The position numbers and the translations under genes are program-made. Below the pieces are notes generated by a model, which was given only the letters and a program-made list of their open reading frames with translations, ran no database searches and was not told where the DNA came from. From Tribonema minus (taxonomy: Eukaryota > Sar > Xanthophyceae > Tribonematales > Tribonemataceae), in NCBI GenBank assembly GCA_017506865.1, contig JAFCMP010000526.1:248001-312000 (forward strand): a DNA stretch of 64,000 bases. Direction: 5' to 3'. Below, piece after piece: positions 21,855-34,500 of this stretch; within the stretch, counting starts at the first letter, position 1; the number at the start of each line of letters is the position of its first letter.

Positions 21855-24800
21855 ATGGCGGAGCAGGACAACAATGGTGATTCAATCAAAAGCCCGGCCA
21901 TCACCTTTCAGGATTCCGCACACTGTCATCCAATTCAGTGGCGGCCATCGAGCTTCGTGAGCACTCTGGGCAAGTACTTCAACCCCACACAGGCAAGTTT
22001 CTGCTCGCAGTCAGTGCGGGTGTTGTGCACTTCAAGTTTTATTTGTAAGTTGATGCTGGCGTGCTCCGCGCCGTGCTTCGGACGTATTGCTGTGCCATGA
22101 CCTCCGATGGGTTACTTGTGCACAGCCTTCCTGCGCAAATCCATTGCCATGTCGTAGCAGGAACTGCCAGACACTAGCCTGCTCAAAATGCTCAATTATG
22201 GACCTCAGGCCAGAAGCTTCGTCCAGTGGCAGCAAGCGTTTGCTGGTGTGTCTTCAGGAGTTCACACCACTCAGTCATTGCATTCTCATCTGGAGGCGCG
22301 TCATTTTAATCCCCGATCCAACAGGTTTGCTATTTTGTGGACGGAGCGGAGTGCGTATGGAACAGCAACCAGCACCGCCTGGGCAGGTGAGCCTGAACAC
22401 CGGTCGCAGAATGCACGCTTTTGCATCATGACACGCATGCATCCGCACACAGAAGACGCGATGCAACACCTCTCAGCTCAGCCAGTTTTGTGCACCCTTA
22501 CAATGGTTATGTCTGTCTGCGCGCTCGCGCGGCAGTGCTCGCATGCTTTCAGCCGCCATGAAGCGCACCGCCGTGCAGGCGACAGTTTGGTCTTCGGCGC
22601 GCCGTGCTCGTGTGCGATAAAGGGGGGCGCGTGGGGGGGGGGGGGGGCTGACGCAGACACGCGTGCGGGGGCAGCCGGGGCCTGCGCAAGTGCAGCGCTG
22701 CAGCATCGCTCAGCATGTGCGCGCACGCCCCGCATTGGCGGCTGCGTGCACCTCCATACGACTGCAGCGCCACGTGGGTGCGCTCGTCGGCGGGCCGTAG
22801 GTTCGTTCCGCCACGCGCCGTGCTAGTATGACACCGTTGCAGCGGGTTGCGGTGATGGCACGCAGTAGCAGCGCTTGACCTGTCCTGCGCTGCGCCTGCC
22901 GCCGTCGACCTCACGGCTTTCATCATCCAAACTTCAACTTGCGTTTGTGCTCCGGGCGCAGGTTCAGCGTGCTGCACTTGCACCCCAAGGTCCATGGCGA
23001 GTTCGAGGTGCCGCCCCTGCGCCTGTGGGGGTTTGAGTGGGGGAACATATCGTGGTGGGTGACGCAGCTGTTCCTATGGGGTAAGTGGCCCCTCAACTGA
23101 TTGATAACGTACAAGGCATTTCAACAATGCGTGCAGTCAAGTTTCGAAGGGCGTCAATGCACGGCGAATCGCTGCTGCTGCGCGCTGCTTCGGCAGGCGT
23201 GCACTTCGACTGATGCCATGCCAGCAGTGACGCTCACATCTTGCATGCGCACACGCTGCCAGGCTGCGCGCTCTGGGTGATGACCAGCCACACACTGTAC
23301 ATGTAAATCAATGTTGACCTGAAGTTGTGTTACATCGCCCCCGGTGATGTCTTGAAGTTCCACTTCCGTGCACGTCCCGCACACTGCCAGGGTGTGCGCT
23401 CTGGGTGGTGATCAGCCATCGACCAATTGTGCTTGACTTGACGTCCTGCGGCGCGGCATCACTTGAAGTTTTTCAGCATAACTTGAAGTTTCTCATCCGT
23501 CGCGTGTCCCCTCGCCCGCCAGGCTGCGCGCTCTGGGTGGTGACCAGCCACTACACGTGGACAGAGCGCGACTCACACACGGGCCACTGGGCGGCGCTAG
23601 CGGGCATCATCATGTTCGACGTCGGAGCGCTGCTGGCGGTGCTGCAGGCCAAAAACGCCGAGAAACACATACCGACCACGGGGTACGACGAGCGGGCGCT
23701 GCGCGCGAAGGCGCTGGCGACGGGGGACGTCGCTACCGATGACTTGAAGTTGAAGTACGGGGGGTTCGCGTCGACGCGGTCGATCGGGTCGGTGTACAAC
23801 CTCAAGTCGGGGGTGATGGCGAGCCACGGGGGCGAGGAGGAAGAGGAGGAGGCGGCACCAGGTATGTATGCCTGGGTACGCGGCCAGTGATACATACCCA
23901 TGCACCCAACAGTTCATACGACTACATTCCCAAACAGCCCAAACAGCTTGACGAGGAGGAGGCGGCGCCAAATACGCTTGCCTGTGCGACCAGTTGATAC
24001 CAACGTACCCTACAGTAATGATAGCCTACTGGCATTCCCAAACGGCATTCCCAAACAGCCTGAGGAGGAGGAAGGCGGCGGTACGTATCTATGCATGTAT
24101 ATACGACCAATGATACATACCCCATGTACCCTCAGAATGATACGTCTGCTAGCATGCGCTATCAGCTTGAGGAGGCGGAGGCGGCGCCAGGTATGCTTGC
24201 GTGTGCGACCAGTTGGTTCCAACATACCCTACAGTATGATCGTTTACTAGGCATTGTTTAAAAACAGCATTTCCAAACAGGATGAGGAGTAGGAGGCGGT
24301 GCCAGGTATGTATGCCTCCAGTTGATACCAACATACAACATACCCTACGTCCACCAGCATTCCCAAACAGTAATTCCAAACAGCATGAGAAGGAGGAGGC
24401 GGCGCCAGGTATGTATGCTTGCACATCGCGAACAATGATACATACCCATGTACCCTACAGATGATACGTCTACCAACTAGCATACCCTATCAGCTGGGGG
24501 AGGAGGAGGCGGCGCCAGGTGTGCCTGTGCGCATGACCAGTACCTCCTGATGTGTGCTACAATTTTTCATACTAGCATACCCTATCAGCCCGAGAAGGAA
24601 GGAGGCGGCGTCAGGTTTGCCTGCACGCAACCAACCCATCAGAAACAACAGATTCTGCAGTTGTCATACTGACATAATTGGACAGCAAATCATTGAGCAG
24701 GACACTCCTGAACGCTGCAAGGGGGTTCAGTACTGAGCCCGGACGCTGCCGTCGTTTTCATGTATCCGCATTGTACTGTTGAGGGGTACTGAGCACATTC

Positions 24801-27203
24801 CCATGCATTGTTTTTCAACATGGCTTGATGCAAAAAAATGCGCACAATCACTGTCATGGTGTTGGCCTGCAATGAGTAAATATGCTCCGCCCTATCCATG
24901 GGAACCACCAACTTAAACGTGCTGAGTGCACTGGTCATGCACCAGCTGTGTCCTCGTGTGTAGTGTTGGTGTACTTCTGGCCTTATGCACACGAGTGTAT
25001 AACTGATCTTTACCCACCTTGTCAACTTCAACACGTGTGAGCTGCCGGCCTCTGAGCATCAACACCAAGAAGTGCTGGAGTGGCGGCAGTGTACTCGCTG
25101 TGTCCTCATGTGTATTGTGCGCGTCCCAACGTGTGCTGTTTGTGTACCCCCTGACCCCCACCCAGCCACTACAACGCCCAGAGCGCTGGAATCAGGCGGC
25201 AAAGGGAACCACGAGTGCGTCCCAGTCGGCGGCGTGTGCTCGGTGTGCATCTCAGCGCCACACAGGTGACGCAGCACGCTTCTCTCAGTACTCCAAGAGT
25301 TGAACTGTGTGTCGCACATCGGATTAGTCAACCAAGCAGGGTCACTGCAGCCCTTGCGTGCGCAGCGGTGCGGTGACTTCAGCGCCAGAGTTGAAGTTAC
25401 TGCAACCTGTACCCCCCCTCTTAGTAATTTATTGAAGTAGGCTTGCTGTGGTACTGGTATATATGTGGGGTCTTCTGCGCCGTGCACGCAGCGGGACCGC
25501 AGCTCAAGGGGTATCATGTGATGAAATGCGCTGAGTACGCGCTGTGGACTGCGCTCGACCCCTCTTTTACCCTACAGAAGCGGTTCGATGTCACATCTTG
25601 CGATCGGACCGCGCTCACCCCGTCACGCCCCCCTGCGCCGCAACTGCAGGCGCGCGAGCATCCTGCAGCGCGCGCGCGCCGCCCGGCGCGAGGCGAAACT
25701 GCCACAGGGCGTCGCGGCGGCGGCGGCGGCGCGTGCGGCGCCCAATACAAATCCCGCCGACGAGCCATCTTACTCTGGTGACGCTCCCATTGAGCCGTGG
25801 TCATGGTCGCCGCTGCCGCGGCCGGGGCTGTGGAAAGACCCGGGGTATGTGGCGGCGGCGCTGCTGCTCGTGGGCAGTCTGCTGTATACGTGGGTGGTGG
25901 TGGCAGGGCTGCCGGGGGTTTTGCCGGACAAGACGAAGGACAACTACGGGGTGAGTGAAGCTGAAATCCACTGTGAACTTGGGCGCAAGTTCAACAATAA
26001 AACTGACCTTGTGTGGCAAGACGAAGGACAACTAAGGGGTGAGTAAAGTTGAATCGAATCAGTGTGTGAAGTTGAGCATAACTTTGACGATGAAGTTCGA
26101 TGTGCGCGGCGGGTGTCCTGCCGTGAAACACGAGGGACGGCCGCGGAGTGAGTGCACGTGCAAGTTCAATAGCGATGTGAATGAGCATGAGCCTGAGTGG
26201 GGGGGGGGAACACATGCGTATCTTCAAAATTGTACCTCGTAACTGACGTAACTGCCATGATCGTTGCATCATTCCCCCCCCCCCCCCCCCCCCACCGGGC
26301 GTGCAGCTGTGGTACGGCGTATCCTCAACGCCGGAGCTCGTCGGCAGCGTGTGCTTCGTCGCGTCGTCGTGGATCCTCATGGTCGAGGTTCAGGACACGC
26401 GCTGGGCGCCCAAGCCGGCGTCGCTGGGCTGGCACGTCACCTTCTGGAACTTAATTGGCGGCTTGGGCTTCCTGGTCAGCGCCGCGTTCACGTACGCCGC
26501 GGAGCCGGTCGCGTGCTGCCAGGTGAGAGGAGAGAGAGAGAGAGAGAGAGGCGTGTGTTGAGCGCTGCGCTACGCGCTGCGTGCAGAGCGCCGCTGCGTG
26601 GTGAGCACAGCAGCGCGCGTGAAAATGGGGGCTTCACAGTATCAGCACGGGTTTATCGTGGTCGCGCCGCGCCGCTCCGTGTGCACGAGTGACGGCGCCC
26701 ACACACGCGCTAAGACGTGCGACGTGCTGCATCGTGCTGAGTGCTGCTGCGTAGTTGCAGCCTCAACCTATTTTCTGGGTTGTGACCTGGTTGATGCTGT
26801 GTTGCTTCCGCCGCCTGCGCATGATCCGGCGCATGGCAGCGCTTCGGTGCCGCACAGCATTGGTCTGTGCCTTTATTGTTGCAGCGCTCTTTCTTCACCA
26901 TGCCAGTTCGCTTCCCGGGAGGGCTATCGAAGCAGCGCGCCGCCTGCCGCACCACGTGGGTGTTCGCAGCTCACATCTTCGCACAGCCCCGGCGCCAACA
27001 ACTCTCTTTTCCTTTGTGCTTATTGCGGAACCGTGCATGCGCGCGCGCTGCAGAAGTACGGCACCGCACTGGCGCTGTACGTGGGCTCCGTCGCCTTCCT
27101 CCTCGGCACGTACCTGCAGCTCGTGGAGGTGCTCAACCCGCACCGCCCGCCCGCGCGCGCGCGCCTCACGTGGCGCAACCTCACCAACGCCCGCTTTTGG
27201 TAG
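21855..27203 (+). CDS. Multi-pass membrane protein, plus paralogue (7 to 8 exons)
   Basis: Exons: 21855-21992 (MAEQDNNGDS...FNPTQ), 22325-22386, 22962-23080, 23523-23861, probably 25166-25265, 25650-25950, 26307-26522, 27054-27203 (ends NARFW, TAG); 474 residues if the 100-bp exon is right. Six predicted membrane segments: ISWWVTQLFLWGCALWVV, LAGIIMFDVGALLAVLQ, YVAAALLLVGSLLYTWVVVA, LVGSVCFVASSWILMVE, VTFWNLIGGLGFLVSAAF and LALYVGSVAFLLGTYLQLVE. It belongs to the same uncharacterised membrane family as its neighbour. Intron 1 uses a GC donor (CAG/GCAAGT), where the paralogue has AAG/GTAGGT. Exon 4 ends in an acidic run (seven Glu) followed by AAPG that the paralogue lacks. The 100-bp exon fits the required phase change 1 to 2, is open, and has a C-rich acceptor but a weak donor (GTGACG). 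The start is chosen because of the upstream TATA and alignment with the paralogue. Confidence 0.82.
23256..23522 (+). repeat. Copies of an exon start ahead of the true acceptor
   Basis: The acceptor plus start of the exon at 23523 (GCCAG/GCTGCGCGCTCTGGG) is preceded by two degenerate copies at 23256-23290 and 23385-23418, each with a CCAG in place. The true copy is the one that continues into TGGACAGAGCGCGACTC and matches the family. Confidence 0.8.
23835..24640 (+). repeat. Eight-unit tandem array of an exon end plus donor (about 110-bp period)
   Basis: The end of exon 4 (GAGGAGGAGGCGGCACCAG, donor at 23862) is repeated seven more times. Donor-equivalent positions are 23971 (mutated to AATACG), 24081, 24191, 24306, 24409, 24519 and 24615; spacing 96-115 bp. 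Units also share GATACATACCC and TTCCCAAACAG-type sequence, so most copies sit between a CAG acceptor and a GTATGT-like donor and look like an exon of about 25 bp. Confidence 0.88.
26016..26044 (+). repeat. Copy of an exon end inside the following intron
   Basis: GCAAGACGAAGGACAACTA then AGGGGTGAGT repeats the end of the exon at 25950 (ACAAGACGAAGGACAACTAC then GGGGTGAGT), 94 bp downstream. The copy carries a stop (TAA) where the exon has TAC. Confidence 0.8.
26527..26550. repeat. (GA)n microsatellite after a donor
   Basis: About ten GA units follow the donor GTGAGA at 26523. A C-homopolymer of more than 15 bases lies before the acceptor of the previous intron (about 26275-26293). Confidence 0.9.
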
Positions 27204-28571
27204 CGGCGCCGGCGCCGGCAGTGCGGCCATGGACATGGTCTTCTAGTAGCATCGGCACATGCTGGCCTCTAGCTGCTGATGGTGGCGGCACTGCAGCAGC
27301 TCGCCCATCGACATGAGTCCTCTACAGTAGCAGCACTGGCAAATGCTGGCTGTGGGCTGCTAAATCTGGCTGGAGAGCAGCGTCGGTGCATGCCAAGCGG
27401 TAGTGCTGCTGCTGCCACCCCCCTTTTCCCCTTTCTCCACCGTATACTGCCCTATGAGGGGATATTTGTGAAGCGTACAGTTGCCCCCGTTGCCGCCGCG
27501 GCTTTGCTGTTATCCCAGCAGGGATGGAACCGGCCCATGCGGTGAGGCTGATTGGTTCTCTGGTGTAGCACCGTAGCAGGTATCATTTCGTGTGTTCAGT
27601 GCCCTGCCACATAAGTACGACGTTGTGATGCTTCGATTTGTTTGCGGTGCCGAAACTGGGGTCAGACCTGATGCTAGGGTTAAAACCTTGGATTGAGGAT
27701 CAGCTGTAACCCCTGCAGCACTGGTTGGAGCACGCACCAATTGCGCTCGCCTGGCGTAGGGGCCCAACAGTCACCAGTACAGTCACCAGTCATGGATTTG
27801 GGACCGTCAGATGTAAGTGCGCAGGTGTGCTGTGTGGACATGCGCATGACCCTCTCATGCACGATCGTCAGTTACTAATACAGTTGTGCACGAGGGTGCG
27901 AGTGCCGAGCGCACCTTTGCCATGTGCGGAGTGCTTCATGTTTCTGCGTCATACTTCTATCTCACACTTGTCAGCAGGCCGTATGAAGTTTGCCTGTGTG
28001 GGCACGGAGCAAGGCGCCTATAGGCTACCGCATGACACCGATGCCTGCTTCGACCGGTAGTAGTTGTACTATAGTAGTCTAGCACAGAGTATCATGATGA
28101 TCGTGACACTGCCTCGCAAGCCCTTGAGTGGCTGGCCTCCTGCTCATGTGCCAGTAGACAACCTCAGCACCTACTAGTAGTACTTCAAATACGATCAGTT
28201 TGTAGAAATATGCTGCTCTTGCGCCAACACTGGCTGATACGACATGCATGCAGCGTCCCATCAGCTCTGTATGGAGTGCTTGTGTGGTTGTGCATTCCGC
28301 TCGCATTGATGCATTGGCTTGAGTGTCATCAACTCTGGCATACTCATCTGCATGCTCATGGATACAATTGCGGTAGGGTCATACGTGGGGCTCCCATGCA
28401 GGGGCTGTGTGTCAGTCAGATATTTCGGGGATCATATTTGCCTGTAGCTTGAAAGCTGCGGTATGGCCAGCTATGCATTCAGGAAGATCACGGGTTGCCT
28501 CTGTGTCACCGAAAGAGGGGAAACTTCGGCGCAACTGCAACTTTGTCACGAACCAACACAATACCATACCA
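27204..28571. other. Intergenic spacer
   Basis: About 1.4 kb separate the membrane protein stop from the signal-peptide exon at 28572. I see no conserved coding stretch. GTCACCAGTACA/GTCACCAGTCAT is a small direct repeat (27768-27792). Promoter elements for the next gene are not recognisable. Confidence 0.5.
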
Positions 28572-31500
28572 ATGCGCCTAGATGTGGCGTCTAATCTGGT
28601 TAGCGTGCTGCTGCTGCTATCGCACGGCTTAAAAGCTCAAGGCTCTCCAGCAAGCCTTGCCCGCTGCGTTTCTGATGCACTCAATGACGGGGAAGAAGAT
28701 CAGCAAACATCCCAGGCGTCGGTCAATCCTGCGCCATCCGCTGCGGCTACTGCAGATCGCAACCTGGCTGAGGTGTGTAATTGCTGCTCTACGCGATGGC
28801 GTGTAATCGACCACTGTTCTCTACTGATGACATCGGGTACAGTGAAATATGTAACACGGACTTGTGCCTGACACTGACAGACAGCCTTACTATATGAGAG
28901 CACAGCTGGCTGCAGGCGTGTGGCTGCAGCAGACGACTTGAATTGGCAGCATCGACAACATGCTTCGTGATGAGGTGCAGCCAGTGCTGTGGTGGTTATG
29001 TTGCTCTTCTCACAACTGGTTTGAGGATAATATCCGACGACTGCTTGGAGGCCCACTTCTGAATCAGCCTGAGCCTACAAGACAAGATTTAGTGTACTTC
29101 CGTCATACACCATGCTCTCAAGATCACCTTTCGGATGACTTGTCACGTGCTGTAGCTCTTTGGAGTCCCCTTCCTCACCACTGGCACTTTAGCAGCATGT
29201 GCTGTGCCAGCTTATCGCGATACCCTGATTAGCAGTGCAACTAGCGTAAACTTGAGACCTGTCGTTGGTGATATCCTTGCAGCCGCACTTACCAGCAAGT
29301 GACCCACGCTGCAGACTCCCTTGGACATGCCTGACTTCTGCAGAGTCCAACAAGGCAGCCTACCAAGCGGCCTACCACAAGACGGCCTACCACAAGGCGG
29401 CCCACCACGCGGCGCCCAACTGCAAGGCCAACGACGCGGCGCCTGACTTCAAGGCCATCGACACGTCGCCCAACCACACGAAGGCCTACCACACGAAGGC
29501 CCACAACGATGGTACAGCATCCATGTTAAAGTTATCAGTGATGATGCTGGCATTCAATGTTGCAACATAAAGGTGTCAAGATGATCAAATGTTTATATGT
29601 TCAAGTTGTTCAACTCAACTCACTGACAAGTACTTGAGGATCTACTGCTGTGCAGCGAAATGTGCTTTTTTGGACGCTTTTTGGGGGGGAGCTATTCATG
29701 ATGAGGGCTACAGCATGAATTGGCATGTGTACATGCGGACTTTGACAATACCTGCGCAGCATCCGTGTATCATGATTCATAACCCTTGGAAATACGCATA
29801 CGCAGTGCAGAGAGGAGACAAACTTTAAGGTAGACCCGCCGCGCGCAGCCCGCAGACGCCAGCATAGGCGCCGCGCCAGACCAGAACAACGATCAATAAT
29901 ATTTAATATGAATCATGAGAAATGTCACCGAAATGTAACGGCCATTCTCAACAGGTAGTCGCAAGTGCGTCATCACGTTACATGCAACTGATGAGTGCTG
30001 ACACTGAATCAACCACTAGAATATGAGTGAGGTCCATATTCCAACAGCAGGCACACAATGTTGAAAAAAGAAGTACTCTTGGAAGTCTTTGGCGCTCCTG
30101 AAAATTCAATCTTGTGGTACAGTTGTGGGTGGCCTGTACAGTACTGACAGTTACTGTATCACTGTAACCTTGGTGCCTGGTGGGCTGTTGTTGCTGCTTT
30201 GGTGATTCAGAAGCAGAACAACAGTACAAGGATATGGCATACGTTGAATCCGTCATGTGTGTCAGACAATTGAAGGCAGAAAGAAACCTGCCAGTCTGTA
30301 CAGCAATCTGCTATCTCCTGTGGAGTGTGGAGGGTTGATAGAGTGGCATACTATAGGTAAACTTTAACCATGTCCCACCCTTGCCAAGTACTACTAGTAG
30401 ATTTGAATGCGTTAAAGCTTGCACATTTCATTCACTAGCAACGCAGGTGCATGTTCTTTTTGCAAGACAACCATAATGTAGCTTACTTGGGTCTTACTGG
30501 TAGTCAATGCATGGGCAGCCTGGTGCAGCTGTAAGTCAGGAGCATCCACCTTCGAGCTGGTCCTATTTGTGAGTTTCTGGCCACAAAGTTGGTCTACAGA
30601 CCTCTCGCCACCTGCCAGTGGCCAGATCAGGCCCAGCGTAAACGCTGCTGGAATGTTCTAGCTGCAGGAATATTCTAGCTGCAAGGCTAGGTGCAAGGGA
30701 TTTCCTGCTAAGCAAACCCCCCGGTAACCGATTTTGGCTGGACAGATTGGAGATCATGAAAGTGACACGGTCCCTCAGCCTGTCAAATGATGAGCTTTGC
30801 CATATTGTGCAATACGGCGCTAAACATAGCTTGAGGTAGCCTTCCATGGAGCTGCAGCAACGCGTGAGCGTTTGTGTTGAGATGTCATGTGTGAATGCCA
30901 TTACGTTCTTGGGGTGTGATACTGCTCGTAGTGCTTCAGAAGAGTCTACAAGTGTTGAGTACCTCCATATATGTGGGATCTCTTACCTTTAACAACAACA
31001 GGAGCACGTATATAAGTATGCTCATGAGTCATGATAATACAGGTGTTGCATTGATGCATGCAGTAAAGTATACAACAGGTTCAAAGTATGAGCACAGGTG
31101 GCTGTTGGGTCCTGCTAACGCAAGTATGCTAACATTTTCCTACCTCTGCATGCCACGTCCTTGCCTCCAAGATCCACTTGAACTGGGCAATCAGTAGATC
31201 TGAATGTCAAATTATACTTACAGTAAGTGGCGGACTTTCAAAGTATGTGCAAGTGAAGTTCCCAGGGAACCCGCTTCAAAGAGGGCTGTTTGCCAGTGAA
31301 CAACCACATGGGTACAAGATGAAGGACCTGCACTAGCTGGCAGGCTCGCATCATGATGGTAACATGTGACACCTGCAGGATGTTGATCCGCCTTGCAGAA
31401 GGGGTCTCACCTGCACAACTGAACCATGTGCACTATCAGCTGACCCAAACTACTCGCTCCCTTCCCCTGTGCCCAATTCAGGCGCCGAGCAGACAGCCAA

Positions 31501-34500
31501 CCAGTCAGCCGACGTTGCCGGTGAGATGCCAATGCTGCAGTAGCCAGTGATACTGCTAGGAGGACCACAAAGTGATACTAGGTACTAGAAGTACCACTTC
31601 GATATCATTGGTAGTACCACTTGCCTTTTTTACCCAAAGTGTGACTATCAAGCGTCGATCTCAGCAAGCCTGTGAAGCATGCATGGTTCTCAACGAATGT
31701 ACTGATTCTCAAAGTTTTGAAGATCCCAAAATACGCTATCGGCCAACGCGGACACGTACTACAATAGTATTGATGGAACTAAACACCGTGGCAGAGTAGG
31801 ACACCCAACGTGGACCCAATGCAAAGTGCGGAACAGCACTCGACCATGGCAGGCTGGATTGTTAGGAAGTGATTATTGTGTTGGTGCTTGTGCAAGTGGA
31901 GAAATAGTTATGACGCAGGGTTGGAACAGTGTTGAAATGGTGCTGGCGCAGTCCATGGTGGGCTAATAAGAGCAATTCCACTGTAGTGAGAACCTGTGCA
32001 GGTATGTAGGCACATGAATGTAGGTGTGTAGGTTTCATACTGTGTCACGCATATATATATATGGTGTTTTTAAGCATCACCAGATTGTCTGGCTAGTTGT
32101 TATTGGTGCTTTTGACGCTGCAGATCACCAGCACAGTGAAGTGCCAAACATGATCTTCTTCTGTGAGCATTTGACAAGATGAGATCAGCAGTGCAAAAAT
32201 CTGCCAGACACTCGATTTCCTTTCGAGTGAGGTTGGCCTGGGACTTTCAGGGATATGATGAGATTGGGCGAACACCAGCAGTGGTGGTTGTTCACACTCT
32301 GAATCAAGCTGCGCTGACTGCCCGCATGTTTCACGCAATAAGCCCATTGTACGCAAGCATTGCCATGTCGAAAGCCGGACATTTAAAGTAAATGTGGTGA
32401 GTGTCACACCTTCTCTGACTCATGCTTGTTGCACCTGCAACAAAATCGTGATTCAAAAGCATCTCACCAGCTTTACGCACAGCTCGCTCTTGGTGTGCAG
32501 CGAGAGCACAACAGTGGACACGTGTCAGTTGATTATGAATCAGGTGTTCAAGCTCAGTGCTTTGAAAAGTCACCCTCTTCGGCTTGTACCGTTCTGAAGC
32601 AAGTGGGGTTTGCACACTTCTGTGTGGGCCAGGGACTGGCAGCTCATCCTGGTTCTCCCATTGCGCATTGTTCTGCATCACAGGAGATCAGCAAGCAGGC
32701 GGCCGAGGATGCAAAGGAGTACGCCATGGAGTTCAGTGCCAACATGACAGCGACGTACCCAGCCGATCTGCGCACGCCAGGGTGCAACTGCCTGAACAAC
32801 ACCGGAGCAACCACTGACACCCAGTTGCAGAACTTCTTCCGCAAGTGTGTCACCCCAGGATCCACCATAAATCTGGGTATACTAGGCGGGAGCATCTCAC
32901 AGATGCTTGCGGGATACCAGGTCACGTGGCTCGCATACCTGCAGCAGATGTGCCCGACCTCCACCGTCAAGCTTTACAACGGTGCGCGTCCGAGCACGGG
33001 ATCAATGACGCTGGGTTACTGTGCAAAAACCTCTGTTGGCGGTCCGGAGCAGGTGGACCTTTTTGTCACGGAGTTCACGCTCAACGACGGCAGTAAAGTG
33101 AGTGAGACCACAATCTTCAAGTGTAGAATGCTGGTGCCATGCAAGGTGCTCTGTAAGACGAGAACTTGTCAGCTACCCAGCGGGTTGCTCAGGTACTGCA
33201 AGGTGGTGACGTGCGCAATCTGTTATTCTTGTCCTACCAAGGATTGCCAACTGCAGTGGAATGCACCTTGCAGCACTATTGACTCAGCATTTTTCTGAGA
33301 GACAAAGCCAAGCGCCAATCCATGATTGTCTCTGTACTTAGACGACCGGAGCAGGTGACGAGAACCACTGCCGACCGCTGAGCAGCAGGTGGTCACAATG
33401 ATTGCCTCTTGATGCTGCCTCCAACAAAGCTCTCAGTGCAGCCTCACGATGTCTCCACAGCAACGCACAGTGCACGTTGAACTCTGCTTCAAACTCGATG
33501 CAGTATCACGCCTGCGCTTGTCAACTGCAGATGCCTAACACCGCCGCGTCGCCCATGCCTTGAACCGCCCCGCAGTATACGACTGATGGCCAATTCAGCT
33601 CCCAGTCCTATGAGTTCCTTCTCCGCAACACCCTCACGGCCTTCCAGTACGCCCCCGCCATCATCACCCTCCACCTCTGGGGCTTCCCCTTTGTGTACGA
33701 CAGCCCGCAGCCGGCCCTGGTCGCGCTCGCGCAGCGCTACGCACTCAGCGCAATATCCATCCGCGACGCCGTCTGGCCCTACTACACGGCTCAGCGGGAG
33801 CCGCTCGCGAGTAAAAGTGAGGTCACTGTGGACGGGATCCATCCCTCCGCCTACGTGCACAAGTTTGCTGCAGATCTGCTCCACACGTACGTCGTGGGAA
33901 AGTTCCTGGAGTGGGTGGACTCGGCCATCGACGGCACTGCCAGTCAGACGGCGGGCACCGAGCCTGTGGCGCTTCCAGAGGCGAGCAACAGCCCCCTGAA
34001 CAAGTACAAGGTGGAAGAGGTGAGCTACTGTACAAAAATGAGCGCGCTTATCAGCAGACTCGGAACTTCAGCCTTCTTAGCGCACAGTGGTCACAGATCA
34101 GGGGCGAGAGCTGGTGTCGAGCGCTGTTTGGTATGGTGCACTCCTTGCAGATGAGAAGGGCGCAAGTGTGAAACAAGTTAGGGGGTTATGGCGTGGAAAG
34201 ATTCTGAGCTGGTGCTGCCCCAGGCTGGTGCTGCACCAGCCTTGCCTCAGACTCCTGTTGTTGCCCTGCTGCTGTATGTACATGTATCCGCTGCTCCAAC
34301 GTAAGAGAAAGAACCCAACTCTGGCCAACACAGAAGCTGCCGTCACACCCCCAAACACCAACGGTTGGGGTACGCAGACAGAACCATAGACAAACTGCTG
34401 CTGCACCTACTCGGTCATGATAGGCGACTAAGAATATTGATGTGTAGGAATGATCCTAGATTCAAGAACACTCCAGTGGCGCAGAATTCTTATTGCAAAC

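Noticed and set aside
22478-22995. Minus-strand open frames opposite the plus membrane protein introns
   Set aside because: Composition is Cys/Arg/Pro-rich without similarity to anything, and the stretch overlaps a verified exon of the plus gene at 22962-23080.
23835-24640. CRISPR-like array
   Set aside because: Repeats are diverged, about 110 bp apart, with related rather than unique spacers, and match an exon end in a eukaryotic gene.
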